From Myxococcales bacterium (GTDB taxonomy: Bacteria > Myxococcota_A > Polyangia > Polyangiales > Ga0077539), in NCBI GenBank assembly GCA_016792845.1, contig JAEUKH010000037.1:1-64000 (forward strand): a stretch of 64,000 nt of DNA. Direction: 5' to 3'. The position numbers were made by a program, and so were the translations under genes. Each line of letters opens with the position of its first letter. Position 1 is the stretch's first letter. Of this stretch, positions 7,609-15,591 are shown piece after piece. The notes under the pieces are model-generated. The model was not told where the DNA came from. It made no database searches and saw only the letters and a program-made list of their open reading frames with translations.

Positions 7609-10092
7609 GCTCGCCCGTTCGAACGCGTTGCACGAACCCCTGCGGTCGACGATGGTTGGGGCATGGCGCTGATGCTCACAGACGTCGATGCGCGGGTACG
7701 GAGCGCGGTCGCTCAGTACTGGAAGACGCTCGAATCGCAGTCGACGCGACAAAGGGCGGGCGACGCCGATCGAGGCGGTCGCGCCGCGGTGACGGGCGGC
7801 AAGCAGATGGCGGGCTTCTGCGAGCTCGTCAGCCAGTTCTTGACCGACAACGGCATCGGCGAGGCGCACCTCTACAGCCAGTCTAAGCTAGAGCTGCCGG
7901 GCTACTTCCGGCCGACAAAATCGTGGGATATGCTGGTGGTTTGTGAGGGCCGTCTCGTCGCGGCGTTGGAGCTGAAGTCGCAGCGCGGGCCATCCTTCGG
8001 CAACAACTTCAACAACCGCGCCGAGGAGGCCATCGGCACTGCCACAGACCTGTGGACTGCCTTTCGCGAAGAGGCCTTCGGGCGCGGCCACCCGCGGCCT
8101 TGGCTCGGGTGGGTGATGCTCCTCGAAGACTGCCCCCGCGCGACGAGCCCGGTGGGTGTGGCGTCGCCGCACTTTGACGTCTTTCCCGAGTTCAAGGGCG
8201 CCTCGTACGCCCAGCGGTACGAGCAATTGATGCGCAGACTGATGCTCGAAAAGCTCTACGACGGCGCGGCGTTCTTGATGTCGACGGCGTCACAAGGGGC
8301 GAAGGGCGACTACACCGAGCCGGCCGCCGATTTGACCATGCGGAGGCTCCTCGCCGGGCTCATCGGGCACGCGGTCGCGCAGGCCGCCGGGGGCGCACTG
8401 TGATGGGCGAACAGCTCTCGATCAACCTTCCGGTCGCGCTGCCCCGAGAGGCCTACGCCTACGGCGAGCGCTCGAGCGGCGAGGCCCACGGTGTCGTGCT
8501 CACCAGGCGCCATGTCGTCGACCTCATGCTCGACCTCGCGGGGTACACCGCCGACCGCGATTTGACGCGGCTGACGCTCCTCGAACCAGCCTGCGGCCAC
8601 GGCGTCTTTCTGGTGTCGGCGGTCGAGCGTCTGCTCGATGCCGCGGCGCGCACGCTGCGACCGTTCGACGCGCTCGAGGGAGCGATCCGGGCCTTCGACA
8701 TCGAGCCCGCCCACGTCGCGGCGTCGCGTCGTGCGGTCGAGGCTGCCTTGACCGCGCGGGGCGTGCCCGAATTGCGCGCGCGCACGCTGGCCGAGGTCTG
8801 GGTCGTCGAGGGCGACTTTCTGCTGGCGGCCTTCCCGCGTGCCTTTGATGTGATCATGGGCAACCCGCCCTACATTCGCATCGAGCAACTGTCACCCTTG
8901 CTCCAAGCCGAGTACCGACGGCGCTACGCGACGCTCTACGACCGGGCCGACCTCTACGTCGCCTTCTTCGAGCGCGGGCTGAACCTCCTCGGGCCGACCG
9001 GGGTGCTGTGCTTTGTCTGCGCCGATCGATGGATCTCGAACCGTTACGGCGCGCCCCTTCGTGCGATGATCGCCGATCGGTTTCGGGTCAACTGCTACAT
9101 CGATCTGCACGACGCCTCGCCCTTCGAGTCCGAGGTGACCGCGTACCCGTCGATCGTTTCGCTGAGCCCAGGCCCGCGCGAGCGCGTCTTCGTGGGCCGA
9201 ATGGAGACCGCTTCGGCCGAAGAGTGTGCCCAACTCTGGGCGGCCCGGTCAGGCGAATCTCTGCCGGGCGCGGAGGTGGCGTTTTACGACACCTGGTTCG
9301 CGGGTGATGCGCCGTGGGTGCTCGGTTCGCCCGCTCACCTTCGCGCCTTGCGTGATCTGGAGGCGCGCTTCGAGCCCCTCGAGGCAGACGGCCAGACGCG
9401 GGTTGGCATCGGCGTCGCGACGGGCTGTGACCGCGCGTTCATCGTCGACGCCGCGGCCGACATCGAGCCCGATCGCCTCGTGCCCTTGGTGATGCGGGCT
9501 GACATGGACGCCGGGAGAATTCACGACGCGCGCCGCCGCGTGATCAACGCCTTCGGAGACGCGGGGGGCCTCGTTGATCTCGCAGACTATCCGCGCCTCG
9601 CCGCGCACCTCGCCGCCCACCGCGCGGCGGTCTGCGCGCGACACGTCGCGAAGAAGAACCCGGCGGCGTGGTTCCGCACTATCGACCGCGTCTACCCCGA
9701 GCTCGTGACGACGCCCAAGCTGTTGATTCCAGACATCGCGGGGTCGAACGAGGTGGTGTTCGATGGCGGGCGCTTCCACCCGCATCATAACCTCTATTTC
9801 GTGACCTCGACCGCGTGGGAGCTCGAGGTGCTCGGCGGCCTCCTTAGCTCGAAGGTCGCGCTGTTCTTCGTCTGGTCGTACGCGGTCAAGATGCGCGGCG
9901 GCTACCTGCGCTTCCAGGCTCAGTATTTGCGCCGAATCTGTGTGCCTCGCCCAGAGACGCTCTCGCCCGCGCTCCGACGCGAAATCCGTGAGGCCTTTCA
10001 GCGCCGCGATTTCGCCGCGCTCGACGCCCTCGCGCTGCGCGCCTACGGGCTCGAGAGCCTGCCCGCCTTCGATTTCGTCGACACCCGCAAGT
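7609..10092 (+). mobile_element. Inserted restriction-modification unit bounded by long direct repeats
   Basis: About 2.5 kb carrying only a restriction endonuclease and its methyltransferase. It is placed exactly between two copies of a 61-62 bp sequence derived from the end of the upstream gene. Removing 7609-10153 (or the equivalent) restores a simple junction between the EEP-fold gene and the sensor kinase gene. No transposase, integrase or terminal inverted repeat is visible. The codons inside include more A/T-ending ones than the neighbours. Long target duplication on insertion has been described for R-M systems in other bacteria; that this is such a case is inference from the repeat structure. 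Confidence 0.85.
7663..8403 (+). CDS. Type II restriction endonuclease, PaeR7I/XhoI family
   Basis: A 246-residue protein resembling PaeR7I and XhoI, which cut CTCGAG. The nuclease centre of the PD-(D/E)XK type is visible: Asp89 in TKSWDML and Glu103-x-Lys105 in ALELKSQ, followed by FGNNFNNRAEEAIG, a family-typical block. The length equals that of PaeR7I (about 246). Start ATG at 7663 is preceded by a G-rich stretch that can act as ribosome site. The stop overlaps the start of the methyltransferase gene (TGATG), so the two are co-translated. No controller (C) gene is seen. CTCGAG occurs inside the system itself (for example 8673-8678), so host DNA must be protected if the specificity is conserved. 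Confidence 0.88.
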   Translation: MALMLTDVDARVRSAVAQYWKTLESQSTRQRAGDADRGGRAAVTGGKQMAGFCELVSQFLTDNGIGEAHLYSQSKLELPGYFRPTKSWDMLVVCEGRLVAALELKSQRGPSFGNNFNNRAEEAIGTATDLWTAFREEAFGRGHPRPWLGWVMLLEDCPRATSPVGVASPHFDVFPEFKGASYAQRYEQLMRRLMLEKLYDGAAFLMSTASQGAKGDYTEPAADLTMRRLLAGLIGHAVAQAAGGAL

Positions 10093-10094
10093 AG
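8403..10094 (+). CDS. Adenine-specific DNA methyltransferase of the PaeR7I-type system
   Basis: A 563-residue modification enzyme that would transfer a methyl group from S-adenosylmethionine to adenine N6 in the site cut by the neighbouring nuclease. Motif I is EPACGHGVFL (61-70) and the catalytic motif IV is NPPY (154-157, in DVIMGNPPYIRI). This order is the gamma-class arrangement of M.PaeR7I/M.XhoI-like and Eco57I-like enzymes. The C-terminal half (about 290-540) is a TaqI-like target recognition domain with a WELEVLGGLLSSK segment. The ATG at 8403 overlaps the endonuclease stop; a GTG one codon earlier is also possible. The TAG stop coincides with the first bases of the right direct repeat. 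Confidence 0.92.
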   Translation: MGEQLSINLPVALPREAYAYGERSSGEAHGVVLTRRHVVDLMLDLAGYTADRDLTRLTLLEPACGHGVFLVSAVERLLDAAARTLRPFDALEGAIRAFDIEPAHVAASRRAVEAALTARGVPELRARTLAEVWVVEGDFLLAAFPRAFDVIMGNPPYIRIEQLSPLLQAEYRRRYATLYDRADLYVAFFERGLNLLGPTGVLCFVCADRWISNRYGAPLRAMIADRFRVNCYIDLHDASPFESEVTAYPSIVSLSPGPRERVFVGRMETASAEECAQLWAARSGESLPGAEVAFYDTWFAGDAPWVLGSPAHLRALRDLEARFEPLEADGQTRVGIGVATGCDRAFIVDAAADIEPDRLVPLVMRADMDAGRIHDARRRVINAFGDAGGLVDLADYPRLAAHLAAHRAAVCARHVAKKNPAAWFRTIDRVYPELVTTPKLLIPDIAGSNEVVFDGGRFHPHHNLYFVTSTAWELEVLGGLLSSKVALFFVWSYAVKMRGGYLRFQAQYLRRICVPRPETLSPALRREIREAFQRRDFAALDALALRAYGLESLPAFDFVDTRK

Positions 10095-10153
10095 CGACCA
10101 CGCCGCGGTGGTGGCGAGCTTCTCGGGCTGAGGGCGCTCGCGGGGGGGCGGGC
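10093..10153 (+). repeat. Right copy of the direct repeat flanking the R-M insertion
   Basis: A 61-bp copy of 7547-7608 with seven instead of eight G in its G-run. It can still be translated to SDHAAVVASFSG and stop, the end of the EEP-fold protein, but no gene leads into it. It abuts the stop codon of the sensor kinase gene (minus strand, from 10155), as the original junction would have done. Confidence 0.93.
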
Positions 10154-10154
10154 C

Positions 10155-11420
10155 TCACCGCACCTCGCGCGCGGGGTCGAGGCACGCGAAGGTCACCCGC
10201 GCGGTGGTCACGCCGGCCTCGCGGGTGAGCGACAGCGTGCCGCCATGCCGCGCCGCCGTGGCCTCGGCGAGATAGAGCCCCAAGCCCATGCCCTGGCCGG
10301 GCTCGCGGGTGGTCACGAAGGGCTCTCCGATGCGTGCGAGGAGCGCGGGTGAGAGGCCCACGCCGCGGTCGCGCACCGTGATCACCGCGAGGCCCGCTTC
10401 GAGGTGGAGCGTCACCGCGATGGGCGCGTCGACCCCGACGTCGCGCTGGGCGCGCTGGGCGTTGTCGAAGAGGCTCCTGAGGCACTGGGCGCACTCGAGC
10501 AGCCGCAGCTCGGCGCGGCTCCCGCGGGCCTCGTCGGCGATGCTGAGCGCGAGCGGCGGGCGCGGGCGCTGCCGAACGAACGCGGCGAGCTCGTCGGCGA
10601 GCCAGGCCGCGAGGGCGACGGGCTCGGCGGTGTCGGCCGAGGGCGCGTGGGCCCGCATCTGCGAGAGGATCTCTTTGCAGCGACGGAGCTCGTGCCGCAT
10701 CTGCGCGAGCTGAGCCTGGGCCGCGGGGCTCAGCGACTCGGTCTCGGCCAGCTCGGCGGCGAGGATGGCCACCGTGCCGAGGGGGGTGTTGAGCTCGTGC
10801 GCGGTGCCCGCGGCGAGGGTGCCGAGGGCGCTCACCCGGGTGGCGCGCTCGGTCGCGAGGCGGGCCTGGGCGAGCTCAAATTCGCGGGCGCGGAGCGAGG
10901 TCGAGACCCGGTCGACGAAGATCCACAAGGCCGCCGCGGTCATCGCGAACGCGAGCCACATGCCGCGGACGTGGAGCATGAACATCTCGCCCGAGTGCCA
11001 GACGTGGATCGCCTCGGGTCGCGCGAGAAGGAGCGCGCCGAAGGAGGCCACCGCGCCCACCGCCACCGCGAGGCTGAAGCGCCGCGGCACGAGGATGGTC
11101 GCGAGCACCACCTGGAGCAAGAAGAGGGTGGTGAAGGGGTTCATGGCGCCGCCCGTCCACACGAGGAGGCCCGCGAGGGCGGCGCAGTCGATGAGCAGGT
11201 TCGCCGTGATCACCGCGTGCGAGAGGCTGAGGCCGCGGCGGAGCGCCGCCGTGAGCGCGAGGTTCACCGCCACCAGGAGGCCCACGATCAAGCCCAAGGG
11301 CGCCAACGGAAAGGGCGCGTGCAAGAGCACCCGGGTGCCGATGATCGACACGATCTGCGCCGCGATGGCGGCCCAGCGCAGCCGCACGAGCCAGCGGACT
11401 TCGAGCCCCGCGCGGCTCAT
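10155..11420 (-). CDS. regB: RegB/PrrB/ActS-type redox sensor histidine kinase
   Basis: A 421-residue membrane sensor kinase. About six membrane segments fill residues 14-170. The dimerisation/phosphate-acceptor helix has AAGTAHELNTPLGT with His208, and the ATPase domain has the N box (LFDNAQRAQ), GVGLSP and GQGMGLGLYLAEA. Two redox marks of the RegB family are kept: the quinone-site motif GGAMNPF (90-96; family GGxxNPF) and a cysteine in RRCKEIL (Cys248), matching the redox-active Cys of RegB. RegB kinases respond to quinone redox state and oxygen, and phosphorylate RegA. The ATG at 11420 overlaps the regulator's stop, so both are made from one transcript. Its stop abuts the R-M insertion. 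Confidence 0.9.
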   Translation of the reverse strand: MSRAGLEVRWLVRLRWAAIAAQIVSIIGTRVLLHAPFPLAPLGLIVGLLVAVNLALTAALRRGLSLSHAVITANLLIDCAALAGLLVWTGGAMNPFTTLFLLQVVLATILVPRRFSLAVAVGAVASFGALLLARPEAIHVWHSGEMFMLHVRGMWLAFAMTAAALWIFVDRVSTSLRAREFELAQARLATERATRVSALGTLAAGTAHELNTPLGTVAILAAELAETESLSPAAQAQLAQMRHELRRCKEILSQMRAHAPSADTAEPVALAAWLADELAAFVRQRPRPPLALSIADEARGSRAELRLLECAQCLRSLFDNAQRAQRDVGVDAPIAVTLHLEAGLAVITVRDRGVGLSPALLARIGEPFVTTREPGQGMGLGLYLAEATAARHGGTLSLTREAGVTTARVTFACLDPAREVR

Positions 11421-11986
11421 CGTCGGGGGGGCATCTTCTGGAGCTTCCGCTGCAACGAGCGCCTGTGCATCGAGAGGCGTCGCGCGGCCTCTGAGATGTT
11501 GCCGTTGCACTCCGCGAGCACGCGATGGATGTGCTCCCACTCGACCCGGTCGAGGCTCGGCACCGTGACCTCGGGGGCGAGCGCGGCGGGCTCCTCGTGT
11601 TCGCTCAGGCCCTCTTCATGCTCGCGAAACGCGCCCTCGACCTCGCCCGGCTCGGCGGGCTTGGTGAGCACGTTGATGGCCCCGCGACGGATCGCCTCGA
11701 TGGCCGTCGGGATCGACCCGAAGCCCGTCAACACCAGCACCGCGACGCCCGGAAAGCGCCGCACAAGGTCGCGCACGAGGTCGAGCCCCGAGCCGCCCTC
11801 CATCCGCAAATCGACCACCACGCGCCCCGGCAAGAATTCCTCAGCCCGAGAGAGGGCCTCGGCCGGAGAGCCCGCCAGCGCGACCTCGTACCCGCGCCGC
11901 ACAAAGGCCGCCCCGAGGGCCGCGCGAAAGCCCGCGTCGTCGTCGACCAGGAGCATGCGTTGAGGTGAGAGCGGAGGCGCGCGCAT
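11417..11986 (-). CDS. regA: RegA/PrrA/ActR-type response regulator
   Basis: A 189-residue DNA-binding regulator. The receiver domain (10-125) has the acidic pocket VDDDAG (15-17), phospho-acceptor Asp59 in VVVDLRMEGGSGLD, Thr87 in LTGFGS and Lys109 in LTKPA. The C-terminal Fis-like helix-turn-helix (150-186) reads RVEWEHIHRVLAECNGNISE and then ARRLSMHRRSLQRKL, the well-conserved RegA pattern. This family controls respiratory, photosynthetic and redox genes in proteobacteria. Here it is first in a two-gene operon with the RegB-like kinase and is divergent from the MbnP/MbnH operon. A palindrome resembling RegA half-sites lies in the shared upstream region. Confidence 0.92.
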   Translation of the reverse strand: MRAPPLSPQRMLLVDDDAGFRAALGAAFVRRGYEVALAGSPAEALSRAEEFLPGRVVVDLRMEGGSGLDLVRDLVRRFPGVAVLVLTGFGSIPTAIEAIRRGAINVLTKPAEPGEVEGAFREHEEGLSEHEEPAALAPEVTVPSLDRVEWEHIHRVLAECNGNISEAARRLSMHRRSLQRKLQKMPPRR

Positions 11987-12036
11987 CGTGTGATGGGCCG
12001 AGCGGTAGCACAGCTTGCGGGGCGCTCGCGCGGGGC

Positions 12037-12053
12037 TGCGACCATGCGTCGCA
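12037..12053. promoter_or_regulatory. Inverted repeat TGCGAC-N5-GTCGCA in the divergent region (candidate RegA site)
   Basis: A perfect 6-bp inverted repeat with a 5-base spacer, midway between the starts of the response regulator (11986, minus) and the first gene of the copper-type operon (12108, plus). Known RegA/RegR/PrrA sites are built from GCGAC/GTCGC-like half-sites. The fit suggests binding by the adjacent regulator, with control of both transcripts. It is inference; GC-rich genomes produce such repeats by chance at some rate. Confidence 0.4.
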
Positions 12054-12107
12054 CGGGCTTGTCACAGGGGCACCGGGCGATGCAAACACCGCCCCGAAAG
12101 GTCGTCG

Positions 12108-12515
12108 ATGCTGCGCCCCGCTCTCTGGCTGCTTCTGCTCTGTTGCCTCAGCCATTCGCTCGGCTGCGGCGCCTCGCCCGCGTCTGACGACCCCGCGGGC
12201 CTCGTGGCCGACACCACCGAGCGGGGGGCCTTCCGTGTGGCGGTCGAGGCGCCCGAGGGCGGCTTTCGACGCGGGCTCAACAGCTTCTCGGTGGTCGCCC
12301 GCGACGACAAGGGCCGCCTCGCGGCGCTCACCGAGGTGGTGGCCCGTATGCCCGCCCACACCCACGTCGAGGCCCTCGGCGTGACCCGCGAGGCCGACGG
12401 GCGCTGGCACGTCGATGGTCTCGTCTTGCCCATGCCGGGCCGCTGGGAGATCACCCTGCATTTTGCGCTCGACGGCGCACGCGACGAGGCCCTCCTGGTC
12501 ACGAGGCTCCCGTGA
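12108..12515 (+). CDS. YtkA/FixH-like lipoprotein
   Basis: A 135-residue small lipoprotein. The start at 12108 gives a very hydrophobic leader and a lipobox (SHSLGC at 17-22). The mature part has one beta-sandwich-like domain with FRVAVEAPEGGFRRGLNSF, an ARMPAHTHV segment and LPMPGRWEITLHF near the end. This layout is that of the YtkA/FixH-like family found in copper-handling and cytochrome oxidase gene sets. The MPAHTH stretch offers Met and His ligands, but metal binding is inference. It opens the five-gene operon and overlaps the next gene by 4 bases (GTGA). Confidence 0.7.
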   Translation: MLRPALWLLLLCCLSHSLGCGASPASDDPAGLVADTTERGAFRVAVEAPEGGFRRGLNSFSVVARDDKGRLAALTEVVARMPAHTHVEALGVTREADGRWHVDGLVLPMPGRWEITLHFALDGARDEALLVTRLP

Positions 12516-13402
12516 GAGGGGCCCTCGCCGCGGGGCTCGCGGCGGCCGTCTCGCTCGCGCCGAAGGGGCTCGCTGCCTGCGCGTGCGGGCTCGTGGTGGG
12601 CCCGACGGCGCCGCTCACCGGGGCGGCCGACCGGGCGGCCCTGTCGGCGGGGCTCAGCGTCATGCAAGAGCGCTACAACTTTGATGAATTCGGCCGTCTC
12701 TCGCGCACCCCGTCCGACGTGCGGGTGCACCGCGGATGGCTCGACCTCGCGGCGGCCTGGCGCCCCGACGACCGCTGGGAGCTGTCGGCGAGCGCCTCGT
12801 ACGCGCTCTCGCGGGTGTCGCTGTTCGGGGTCGAGGGCAATGCCCACGGGGTGGGCGACACGGTGCTCCGCGCGCGTCGGGTGATGGTCGACGCGGGGGC
12901 GGGGTGGCGGCCGACGGTTGACCTCTGGGCGGGGCTGCGGCTGCCGACGGCGACCCATGACGACCGCGCCCTGGCTTCAGTGGGCGGGCCGGGGCTCGGG
13001 GCCTTCGAACTCTCGCTCGGGGCCGAGCTCCGGTGGCGCGTGGGAGTGCGTTGGCAGCTCGCGCTCTCGGCAGAGCTCGGGGCCCGTTCGCCGAGCCTTG
13101 AGGGCGCTTCGATGCCGGGCCCTCGGGCGCTCGTCGCGGGGCTCGGGGTGTGGCAGCCGCACCCGCGGGTGGCCCTCTCGGTGGCGCCGTCGGTGTGGGT
13201 CGAGGCGGCTCCCTGGCAGGGCGGTACGGCCCTCGCAAACGGCGCCCTGCGGCGTAGCAGCGTGGCGATGGGCGTGACGGTGCAGGCCGACCCGTGGTGG
13301 CGCGTGGGCGCGAGCGCGGCGGGTGAGCTCCCGGTTGAAGGTTTTGGGCAGAACGTGGCGGCATACCTCCGCGCGGGTTTGAACGTGACCCGGGTCTGGT
13401 GA
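12512..13402 (+). CDS. Outer-membrane beta-barrel protein
   Basis: A 296-residue exported protein starting at GTG 12512. The leader (1-22) ends in an Ala-rich stretch and the mature N-terminus has a CAC motif (Cys23, Cys25). The rest alternates polar and aromatic/aliphatic residues in 8-12 residue strands (ELSASASYALS, VDLWAGLRLP, LGAELRWRVG, WQLALSAELG, VGASAAGELP) and ends in VTRVW with a terminal aromatic residue, as barrel proteins do. It resembles the transporter-like barrels (phenol/MetA-degradation channel superfamily) often placed with MbnP/MbnH pairs. It probably provides outer-membrane passage or a platform for the copper system. Gene order and stop-start overlap place it firmly in the operon. 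Confidence 0.65.
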   Translation: MRGALAAGLAAAVSLAPKGLAACACGLVVGPTAPLTGAADRAALSAGLSVMQERYNFDEFGRLSRTPSDVRVHRGWLDLAAAWRPDDRWELSASASYALSRVSLFGVEGNAHGVGDTVLRARRVMVDAGAGWRPTVDLWAGLRLPTATHDDRALASVGGPGLGAFELSLGAELRWRVGVRWQLALSAELGARSPSLEGASMPGPRALVAGLGVWQPHPRVALSVAPSVWVEAAPWQGGTALANGALRRSSVAMGVTVQADPWWRVGASAAGELPVEGFGQNVAAYLRAGLNVTRVW

Positions 13403-13447
13403 TCGCCTTGACGCGCGCGGCGTCGCGCACAACAACGAGCGGTGAGA

Positions 13448-14392
13448 ATGACAAAGACGGTGTTTCTTGCAATGGCGGTGATGCTCGGTGCGGCGGGCTG
13501 CGGCGACGACCACGGTCACGCCGCGGACGCGGGCGAGCACGACCATGACGTGGTCTTCGCCGACGCGGGGCCGGTCGATGCGCCCTTGGTCGATGCGGGC
13601 GAGGGCGCGCGCTTCGCGGTGCCGTTTCGGGCCAGGGTGGGCGCCGAGCGCTTCCGGTGCGGCCAGGTGTTCACCGGCGTCGGCACGCAAAACTCTCGGT
13701 GGAATCCGCTCGATTTTCGCTTCTATGTGCACGACCTGCGCCTCGTGACGGCGGCCGGCGAGGTGCCGCTCGCGGTGCTCGACGAGAGCGTGTGGCAGCG
13801 CGAAGGGGTGGCCCTGCTCGATTTCGAAGACGGCACCGGGGCGTGCTCGAACGGCAACACGCCCACCAACGAGACGGTGCGGGTCCAGGCGCCCACGGGC
13901 ACCGACCTCGCGGCGGTGACGGGGCTGCGGTTCACCCTCGGGCTCCCGGCGGCGCTCAACCATCGCAACGCGGCGGTGCAGGCCTCGCCCTTCAACCTCA
14001 CGGGCCTCTGGTGGAGCTGGCAAGGAGGCTACAAATTCGTCAGGCTCGACGGCCGCGTCGAGAGCGAAGCGGGGGCCGTCACCGTGCCCGCGTGGAATGT
14101 TCACCTCGGCTCGACCGGGTGCATGGGCGACGCGATGGGCAACGTGTCGGGCTGCGCCCAGCCCAACCGGCCGACGGTGACCTTGACGGGCTTTGACCCG
14201 CGTTCGAGCGCGGTGGTGTTCGACCTCGGGCGGCTCCTCGCAGGCGCTGACGTGTCGCGCTCGCAGAACCCCGCGCCGGGGTGTATGTCGGGCGAAGACG
14301 ACGCAGACTGCGCGCCGGTCTTCAACGCCCTGGGCCTCCGGGGCGGCGCCACCCAAACGGCCTTTTCGGTGGTGCAGAACACGGCGCCATGA
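13448..14392 (+). CDS. mbnP: MbnP-family copper-binding lipoprotein
   Basis: A 314-residue lipoprotein with lipobox GAAGC and a His/Asp-rich segment just after it (GDDHGHAADAGEHDHD). The mature domain has family marks: FRCGQVF near the start, LDFRFYVHDLRL, FEDGTGAC, the Trp-rich LWWSWQGGYKF, and paired cysteines in GCMGDAMGNVSGC and GCMSGEDDADC. This is the four-Cys member of the 'metallo-mystery pair' (MbnP). In characterised pairs the di-haem partner MbnH oxidises a Trp of MbnP to kynurenine, and MbnP then binds copper in the periplasm. MbnH is the next gene. The start is ATG 13448; a GTG 6 bases earlier is equally possible. Confidence 0.9.
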   Translation: MTKTVFLAMAVMLGAAGCGDDHGHAADAGEHDHDVVFADAGPVDAPLVDAGEGARFAVPFRARVGAERFRCGQVFTGVGTQNSRWNPLDFRFYVHDLRLVTAAGEVPLAVLDESVWQREGVALLDFEDGTGACSNGNTPTNETVRVQAPTGTDLAAVTGLRFTLGLPAALNHRNAAVQASPFNLTGLWWSWQGGYKFVRLDGRVESEAGAVTVPAWNVHLGSTGCMGDAMGNVSGCAQPNRPTVTLTGFDPRSSAVVFDLGRLLAGADVSRSQNPAPGCMSGEDDADCAPVFNALGLRGGATQTAFSVVQNTAP

Positions 14393-14427
14393 GCCGCGGC
14401 GTCGGCGGCCCTTCGTGAGGTGCGAGC

Positions 14428-15591
14428 GTGGTGCGTTGGCAGACACTTTTTGCAAGTCTTTTGACCGCGGCGCTCGGGTGCAGCGGCGCTGAGTCTCTGC
14501 CCTCGGGCGACGCGGGCGCGGCCAGCGCGTACCTCAGCATCTCGCCGCCGCCGGGCTTCCCCGCGATGCGCGTGCCCGCCGACAGCCCGTGGACGCTCGA
14601 GCGCGCCGAGCTCGGCCGCCGCCTCTTTTACGACCGTCGCCTCTCGGGCAACGAGACGCAATCGTGCGGCTCGTGTCACCAGCAGTCTCGGGCCTTCACC
14701 GACGGGCGGGCCCAGGCCCTCGGCTCGACCGGTGAGGTGCACCCGCGGGCCGCGATGGGGCTCACCAACGTGGGCTACTTCTCGGCCCTCACCTGGGCGA
14801 GCAACATTGTCAGAACGCTCGAAGCCCAGGCGCTCCTTCCCATGTTCGGTGAGAGCCCGGTCGAGCTCGGGCTCGCCGGCCGCGAGGCTGAGCTCCTCGG
14901 GCGCCTCCGCGCCGACGCCGAGTACCCCGCGATGTTCGCGCGCGCCTTCCTCGGCGACGCGTCGCCCATCTCGGTGGCCAACATCACCCGCGCCATCGCG
15001 AGCTTCGAGCGCAGCCTCCTCTCGGCCGACAGCGCCTTCGACCGCGACCAGCGCGGCGACCGCACGGCCATGAGCCCCGCCGCCCAACGCGGCCGCGCGC
15101 TCTTCTTCTCAGAGCGCCTCGAGTGCTTCCATTGCCACGGCGGCTTCAACTTCTCAGACAGCGTGACCCACGCGGGCCTCGCCTTCGACGAGACCGCGTT
15201 TCACAACACCGGGCTCTACAACGTGGGCGGCACCGGGGCCTACCCCGCGCCCAACACGGGCCTCCACGCGCAGACCGGCGACCCGGCCGACATGGGCCGC
15301 TTTCGCGCGCCCACCCTGCGAAACATCGCCGTGACCGCGCCCTACATGCACGACGGCTCGATCGCGACGCTCGAAGCGGTGGTCGACTTCTACGCCGCCG
15401 GGGGGCGCAACATCACCGCCGGGCCGAACGCCGGCGACGGCCGCGCCAACCCGAACAAGAGCGGCTTCGTTCAGGGCTTCGCCGTCACCGCCGAAGAGCG
15501 GGCCGACCTCGTGGCCTTTCTGAACGCCCTCACCGACCCGCGCTTCCTCACAGACCCGCGATACAGCGACCCGTTCGGGAACGAGCGATGA
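14428..15591 (+). CDS. mbnH: MbnH-family di-haem peroxidase-like enzyme
   Basis: A 387-residue exported di-haem c-type protein. The leader ends in a lipobox (AALGC). Two haem-binding motifs are present: CGSCH at 80-84 and CFHCH at 233-237. A later APYMHDGS may supply an axial Met, as in the cytochrome c peroxidase/MauG superfamily. In studied pairs MbnH makes kynurenine from a Trp of MbnP using its bis-Fe(IV)-type chemistry; the partner gene is directly upstream. Length and motif spacing fit the family. Start GTG 14428. The ATG of the next gene overlaps its TGA stop, so the Cys-rich lipoprotein is co-translated with it. Confidence 0.93.
   Translation: MVRWQTLFASLLTAALGCSGAESLPSGDAGAASAYLSISPPPGFPAMRVPADSPWTLERAELGRRLFYDRRLSGNETQSCGSCHQQSRAFTDGRAQALGSTGEVHPRAAMGLTNVGYFSALTWASNIVRTLEAQALLPMFGESPVELGLAGREAELLGRLRADAEYPAMFARAFLGDASPISVANITRAIASFERSLLSADSAFDRDQRGDRTAMSPAAQRGRALFFSERLECFHCHGGFNFSDSVTHAGLAFDETAFHNTGLYNVGGTGAYPAPNTGLHAQTGDPADMGRFRAPTLRNIAVTAPYMHDGSIATLEAVVDFYAAGGRNITAGPNAGDGRANPNKSGFVQGFAVTAEERADLVAFLNALTDPRFLTDPRYSDPFGNER

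Noticed and set aside
7604..7617. Hairpin CGGGCG-CT-CGCCCG just after the left direct repeat, considered as a transposon end
   Set aside because: No matching inverted copy is found at the right boundary and the 2-base loop makes it more likely a chance GC palindrome or a weak terminator for the EEP-fold gene.
10404..11963. Plus-strand open frame of 519 codons across the RegB/RegA genes
   Set aside because: The opposite strand carries two complete, motif-rich proteins; this frame is Arg/Glu/Gly-rich without any fold and is a by-product of high GC content.
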